This document shows positions 59,402 through 64,000 of a stretch of DNA of 64,000 bases, piece by piece. Both the position numbers and the translations under genes were made by a program. Numbering within the stretch: the stretch's first letter is position 1; every line of letters begins with the position of its first letter. The notes beneath the pieces were generated by a model. It was not told the DNA's origin and did not search any database. It saw nothing but the letters and a program-made list of their open reading frames with translations. This DNA comes from Cubamyces lactineus (Eukaryota > Basidiomycota > Agaricomycetes > Polyporales > Polyporaceae). Location of the stretch: positions 806,001-870,000 of the forward strand of contig JACDTU010000008.1 in assembly GCA_022376465.1 (NCBI GenBank). The letters run 5' to 3'.

Positions 59402-60295
59402 GGCCGTCTCAATAGGCGACGAGGAAGCCAAGAGCAGCAGGCAGCGGGACGCGCGATTCAGCAGAGGGTGGGGTATGCCGTATGTCAGGTAGCGGATCGC
59501 CGGCCGCTTTTTAGAGTTTTCGACCTTCGACGACCGGGGGAATGAGCGACCTGGGCGTGCTTCTCGCCGGATGCGCGTGAGTCGCATACGAGTCTGACCT
59601 TGACCAGCATTGACACTTACGTCCCAGCGGCCGGGCGCCAGACATGGCTTCTGAATATGTGTACCTTGCACGCGGACGGAAGACCACGCCGCGCCTGTGA
59701 ACACCTGGTGGAAGAGAGACGATGGGCCATATCGAATCATTGAATACCGGCTGGACGATCGTCGCCTTCGTGCTGCGCTGGGACTCGAGGTAGCGCCTCG
59801 CACTAGTACCACCGCGACTGTGGACCGGCGTTCGCTACTTTCAATAGACCCGATAACACTGCCAGCGTATCGGGCTGTATGGCCCATCATCTCTTGCAGA
59901 GCCGTATCATCAGCAGGGCCGCAGACGCAGACAATCATTATATGCAGCCCCAGACCTTGGTGCGACTTATGACAACGCAGCGGACGTTCATTCGCCGCCA
60001 GGCTCTTGCTACCTCGGTGGGACACGGCCTTGACATATTGAAGGCTCAGGACCGGTGCTGGGCGGGCCCTTGTGACACCGGGCGCTGGCTGACCGGTCAT
60101 CTCGCTGAGTTTGTTCATGACATGTTGGGACCGTACCCCCTATAGGGGCCCGATGGATCCGGCGACACGCCTTGTGGAATGGATCATCATCATATCTGTG
60201 AATTGCAAGTGTACACCCCATAAACTTCTAAGACTCCAATTTACCTGAACGCACATCTATGTTCCGCCGAGAGCCTCAGCGATGGTACCGCCATC
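59402..60295. other. Intergenic region between the deaminase and reductase genes
   Basis: No gene supported. An open stretch at 59697-59972 has no known motif. Confidence 0.5.
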
Positions 60296-61740
60296 CTACC
60301 GCGAGGCCCAGGACCAACCAGCCCACTCGCCGAATATGCTGACGACTTTTCCCTCCAACTCCCGACGCTTCGCCCCGTTCCTGCCTTCCTTAATCTCGCG
60401 CCACACCCGCAGGCTCTCGTGCACCTCACGCATGTTGCTGAACCCGACGACGACAGGCAGGCCAAGTTCCTTGCCTTTCCTGTATCCAAAACCAACAGCG
60501 ATATTGGGCAGGCCTCCTTCCCACTGCTCGTCCGCGCACAGCTCTCCCGCCCGTCGAGCTGCCTCGCGCATCTCGGGCGGTGCGGGGTGCCACGGCGGGT
60601 ACCGAGGAGTGAGCAGACCCATGTTGAGGGGCGAGGCCGTAAGCAGCTGCGGGATCTGCGCACGCGTGCGGAAGTGCTCCGCGAATTCGGCGATGGTGCA
60701 GTTCTGCAGGTTCGAGTGCGAGTACGAAAGAAGGATGTCAAGCGGCTTGTACGGCGGCGTATGGAGTACGAGCAGCGCGAGCCGAAGGAGCGTGGGGAGC
60801 GGGTATCCTAAGCGAGCAGATGAGTCCACCCATCAAACGAGCGAATAGCGCGCCGAAGTGTGCAGGGGCGGCGCTGCCGAGAGGGTGCAAGTACGTACCG
60901 CTTATACCGACATGTTTGACGATGCCTTCCTCTTGCAGCTTGCGTAACTCCGCTACTGCATCGAGTATAATCTTGTCACCGGCGCCCCAGATCTTGCCCT
61001 CCTGACCCTGACCGAGTCCATACTCGGCGCCCTGGTCCGACAGCGCCGCCAGGTGGTTGCCCGACGATGGACCCACAGGCGCACACACAAACTCGACGTC
61101 GTGCAGGTACACAGCGTCGAGATAGTCGGTGTGTAAGCGCTCGAGGCTCCGCTTCACGCTGGCCCGGATGGTAGCCGGCGTGTAGTCGAACTCCTTCATC
61201 CCATACCGTCCGCACTTTGTCATCTATGGGAAAGGAGAGATGAGAACGCGGGTAGGTACACCTATGGAGGAAGATCAAGCACCAGTCTGTACGACGAGCG
61301 CGGAAACTCGGGCTCGAGGACCTTGAGCGCGGTGCCCAGGACGATCTCAGATGTGCCGTAGTATGGAGAAGTGTCGAACGCGTCGATGCCGTATCTTTCG
61401 CACAAAGAACTTGAGAAGACATGCGCACGCGAAGGACAAATGAAGCGCACCGAAGGGCGAGTCTAGCGGTTCTAACGGGTATGTCACTCGTGATGATGGA
61501 GTCGTCGTTGTATACATTTGAGAATGTAGCAGCCCCGAAGACGATCTCGGGAAGCTGCATAGGGCCTATCTTGCTCTGCATCGCCCATGAATCATTACAG
61601 GATCTAAGCGGACGCGTCTGGGGCGGATGGTGGCGTACCAGAGGGAGCCCTTCGACTGGTTTGTCTTCCTCAACATCTGGGGTATCGCTTAAAGGCGGGA
61701 AAGAAAAGACAGGTTGGGGAGAGCCGAGCGGCACGACCAT
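60296..61740 (-). CDS. Aldo-keto reductase, D-arabinose 1-dehydrogenase type
   Basis: Minus gene of at least four exons. AKR catalytic tetrad in order: Asp in GIDAFDTSPYYG, Tyr in the same block, Lys in MTKCGRYG and His in DAVYLHDVEFV. The N-terminal strand is LPEIVFGAATFSNVY, and the reductase barrel ends with NIAVGFGYRK, LPVVVGFSN and SIFGEWAGWSW. The overall layout is that of yeast Ara2-like dehydrogenases, which oxidise D-arabinose in erythroascorbate synthesis; plant L-galactose dehydrogenase is related. The start may be 61740 (MVVPLG) or slightly upstream. The N-terminus is longer than in most relatives by about 45 residues. Confidence 0.85.
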
Positions 61741-62006
61741 GGCGGGTATATACAGGATCTTCGCTGTAGGGGTGTGAGACTTGGAAACCAAATGTCAAGA
61801 GCGAGAACGATCGCAGCTCTTATACGTCGGGCGGTCCGACGAGCGCGGTCATGTCATCTCAGGCAGGTCACGCGCGTCACATACAGCCCAGTGGCGGCAA
61901 GGAGAGTAGATTAGACGGGACGACGACGATGGTCGGTGTGCAGTTACAGGGTTCTGTGCAACAATATCCATTCCCTATAGAGCGACGAGGACTCGGGCGA
62001 GACGCT

Positions 62007-62495
62007 TCACAGCTTCCGCCGCTCCCAGCTGGTGAAGTGCGGCCATGAGCGGAAGCCGTGGCAAGCACAAAAGCGCGAACACATTGAACAGACCTTTTCT
62101 CGAAGTGCTGGTTGACGGTCAAGAGCTTGGTGCCCTCATCGGGCTTGATGTCGTTCCAGGGAGTCGGGTTCTCCTTGGTCCAGACGACTGTGGTTCGAGG
62201 AGCGCGCTTGAGGCCCGGCGACAGTTCACGAGTATAGGAGAGACGCACCAGTGGGGCCACGCGCGAGGCGCGAGAGATACCATGACCCACCCGCGACGAC
62301 GACACCAACGACGGCATAGCTGCAAGGCATGAGCGGGAGAGCCACCGCATCGAGGAGGTTGATTGCGACTCACATAGGGATCGCCTAGGTCATAGGGCAC
62401 CAGGGTAAGTCGCCGTCGCCACGTATGGCAGCTGTGAGAGCACACACCTCAACGGCGAACCAGTTCTTCATGAACTGCCTGCGGAACTGAGACAT
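62007..62495 (-). CDS. NDUFA4/MLRQ-like mitochondrial respiratory protein
   Basis: Exons (minus) 62495-62448, 62384-62374, 62319-62249, 62187-62094 and 62028-62007; 246 nt, 81 residues. Exon 2 is only 11 nt. The N-terminus MSQFRRQFMKNWFAVE precedes one membrane helix (IYAVVGVVVAGGSWYL), then RLARGPTVVWTKENPTPWND and a C-terminus ending FEKSWERRKL. This layout matches the NADH:ubiquinone reductase MLRQ/NDUFA4 (B12D) family, whose members sit in the inner membrane with complex I or IV. No single long open frame exists, so it would be easily missed. All phases agree. Confidence 0.85.
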
Positions 62496-63012
62496 GGTGG
62501 ACGATGCTGGCGAGGAGGACGAGGATGACGACGAGGAAGAGGTTGCTGCAAGCGTCGACCGCGCCTTTTCCGTTCGAATTCACCCGAATGTGCGTCAACT
62601 TTCCCACGGGGTCGTACCGACGCATCTGGGCATCGTCTCGCCCAGTCCACATCCCGTTCTCGATCTCCTGTGAAGGCCCGCCTCGATAAACCGCGCAGTC
62701 ATACAAACTCGCCATGTCGTAACGCAAGCTCACTGCTTGATGCTTGTACCCTTCCCACCACGCTGAACTTAGCATAACATTTCGGCGCAAAGTTCCGCAA
62801 GGAGCTCTACAACTTCGAATTCTCTCCTTCTCTGTGCGTTCGCCGCTCTACCTTCCGGACCAAGTTGAGGTTACTCACGTCCTACGTGCGCACCGCAGGC
62901 AAGGCGAACAGAAGCGTCGGGCCAATGGTCATCCTGTCTTCACGGCGTATAAATCAACACTACAGCAGTACATACGCTACTCTGACTGAGCAGAAGCCCT
63001 TCTTCAGCTGGC
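62496..63012. other. Intergenic region between the MLRQ-like and Nup160-like genes
   Basis: Promoter side of the MLRQ-like gene and 3' side of the Nup160-like gene. The minus open frame at 62449-62790 overlaps exon 1 of the former in another frame and shows no domain. Confidence 0.55.
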
Positions 63013-64000
63013 TACGCGGCCGCCGGGCTGTATTTTTGCACCTTCTTCAAGCGACTCGCAATCTCCGCCCGCAGATCGCTGAGGAGGCTGCGCCCTCGAG
63101 GAGACAGGTCGGACTGGGAATCTGCTGCTACCAGCACCTGATCTATCAACGTGTACGGCAGCCATGTCGCCGAGGCCGATTTTGACAGCTCGTCCGTGAG
63201 CCGGGCATCGCTCTGGGCAAGCAGAGAGATATTGTAGCGTCAGAGTTCAATCCCAGCCGAAGCGCGCTTTAATTCGAGCGCAGCAGAATACGGTCACTCA
63301 CCCTCCGCATCATGGACAGTGTATGGTCTAGAGCAGACTCCAGCACCTCGAACCGCAGGCATGTGCGTATGAGGTACTCGGGGTGGTGTTCCTGTCGCGT
63401 CCCCCAAGATATACTCAGCCAACAGCACCCAGAATAGCGGATAGAATAACTCACCTCTAGTGTATGGATCAGCCACGGGGGTGGAGGGGATGTCCTGTCA
63501 AACGCCATGATCGTCTCAAGTGCGACCTTGGTATACCTGTAGTCCGTTTGAGGACCATCGTGGCGCTCTAATGACTGCCTCAGGTATCTCCAACCCTTCT
63601 CCGCCGGTGTCCCAGGCCACGACGACACTTTGTCCGTGAGCAGCCAATCGGACGTATCCTCGCTCCTGCGCGTCGAGACGAATGAGCATCACTCATCGTC
63701 GCATCATACTAGAGTAACAGAGAACTAACATCACCGCGTCTGGATTTCTCGACAGTCGCAAGCAGCGGTTCGTGAGGTGACCAAAAAGATCCGACATGTC
63801 GACATCGAGGCTTCGCGCAGTCGCCATGGCAGTGTTGAAGCGGTTCGATTGGGCCAGCCTCAGCACGAGCGAGGCAGAGGGCAAAGCGATCTCTATAGGC
63901 CCGACGTGAAACAGTGTCAGGGCAACCAAAACCGGATAGAACGCACCACCAGCCGACAACAACGTGGGGTCCTTACGAACGACCTCGACCCGCGCAGACA
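63013..64000 (-). CDS. Nucleoporin Nup160/Nup120-like, C-terminal part (runs off the window)
   Basis: Minus gene that enters from the right edge and ends at 63013. Blocks: RLAQSNRFNTAMATARSLDV, DMSDLFGHLTNRCLRLSRNP, SSWPGTPAEKGWRYLRQSLE, RYTKVALETIMAFDR, PPPPWLIHTLE and, near the end, TWLPYTLIDQVLVAA. I recall these from basidiomycete Nup120/160 proteins, part of the Y-complex of the nuclear pore. At least four exons are visible. The N-terminal beta-propeller is outside the window. Confidence 0.8.

Noticed and set aside
62449..62790. 113-codon minus frame with a hydrophobic stretch upstream of the MLRQ-like gene
   Set aside because: Overlaps exon 1 of that gene in another frame and has no known relatives that I recognise.

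Overview
The window is nuclear DNA of a filamentous basidiomycete, most likely an Agaricomycete (mushroom or polypore). Genes are cut by many 50-80 base introns with GT-AG or occasional GC-AG ends, the products are ordinary fungal housekeeping proteins, and the transposon proteins belong to families I know only as high-copy in Agaricomycetes. No prokaryotic or organellar feature is present. Exon models were built by hand from splice signals and reading-frame phase. For most models the exon lengths sum to a whole number of codons, which is an internal check.

Region 1 (1-19.4 kb) is a head-to-tail array of eight paralogous genes, all on the + strand. Each encodes a signal peptide, a short cysteine-containing ectodomain, a Ser/Thr/Pro-rich stalk, one membrane helix, an arginine-rich stop-transfer block and a short cytoplasmic tail. 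Exon sizes and intron phases are almost constant (exon 2 is 73 nt in six of the eight). The tails fall into two classes, each encoded by its own last exon. Genes 1, 3 and 4 end in KKSV-x-YGNYPD-I/F (type A). Genes 2, 5, 6, 7 and 8 carry a DPxDPSTYPPPLSEI-like tail (type B). Genes 2 and 3 share nearly identical promoters and ectodomain exons but have different tails, which points to exchange between copies. The type B tail of gene 2 is out of frame.

Region 2 (19.4-26.7 kb) holds a 1232-residue coiled-coil, acidic, Ser-rich protein on the minus strand and an isochorismatase-family hydrolase on the + strand.

Region 3 (26.7-36.7 kb) is a transposon-rich island. A two-exon-block minus gene of a multi-copy Agaricomycete family (27.7-29.4 kb) lies beside a long multi-exon transposase-type gene (29.6-35.0 kb). 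Beyond it is a small orphan gene on the + strand (35.36-36.15 kb).

Region 4 (36.7-64 kb) is dense with conserved eukaryotic genes: an Atg44/mitofissin (DUF1748) protein of 72 residues, the oligosaccharyltransferase subunit Ost2/DAD1, an SOD-fold mitoribosomal protein, the AP-3 mu subunit, the mitochondrial tRNA-modification GTPase Mss1/MnmE, calcineurin B, ATP synthase subunit d, hexokinase, a Zn2Cys6 transcription factor, the Hsp70/Hsp90 co-chaperone Sti1 with a heat-shock element upstream, a secreted CMP/dCMP-deaminase-fold protein, an aldo-keto reductase of the D-arabinose dehydrogenase type, an NDUFA4/MLRQ-like mitochondrial protein and the C-terminus of a Nup160-like nucleoporin. Several genes act in mitochondria (fission in mitophagy, translation, tRNA modification, ATP synthase, respiratory chain). 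They are neighbours, not an operon, and I see no evidence that they form one pathway.
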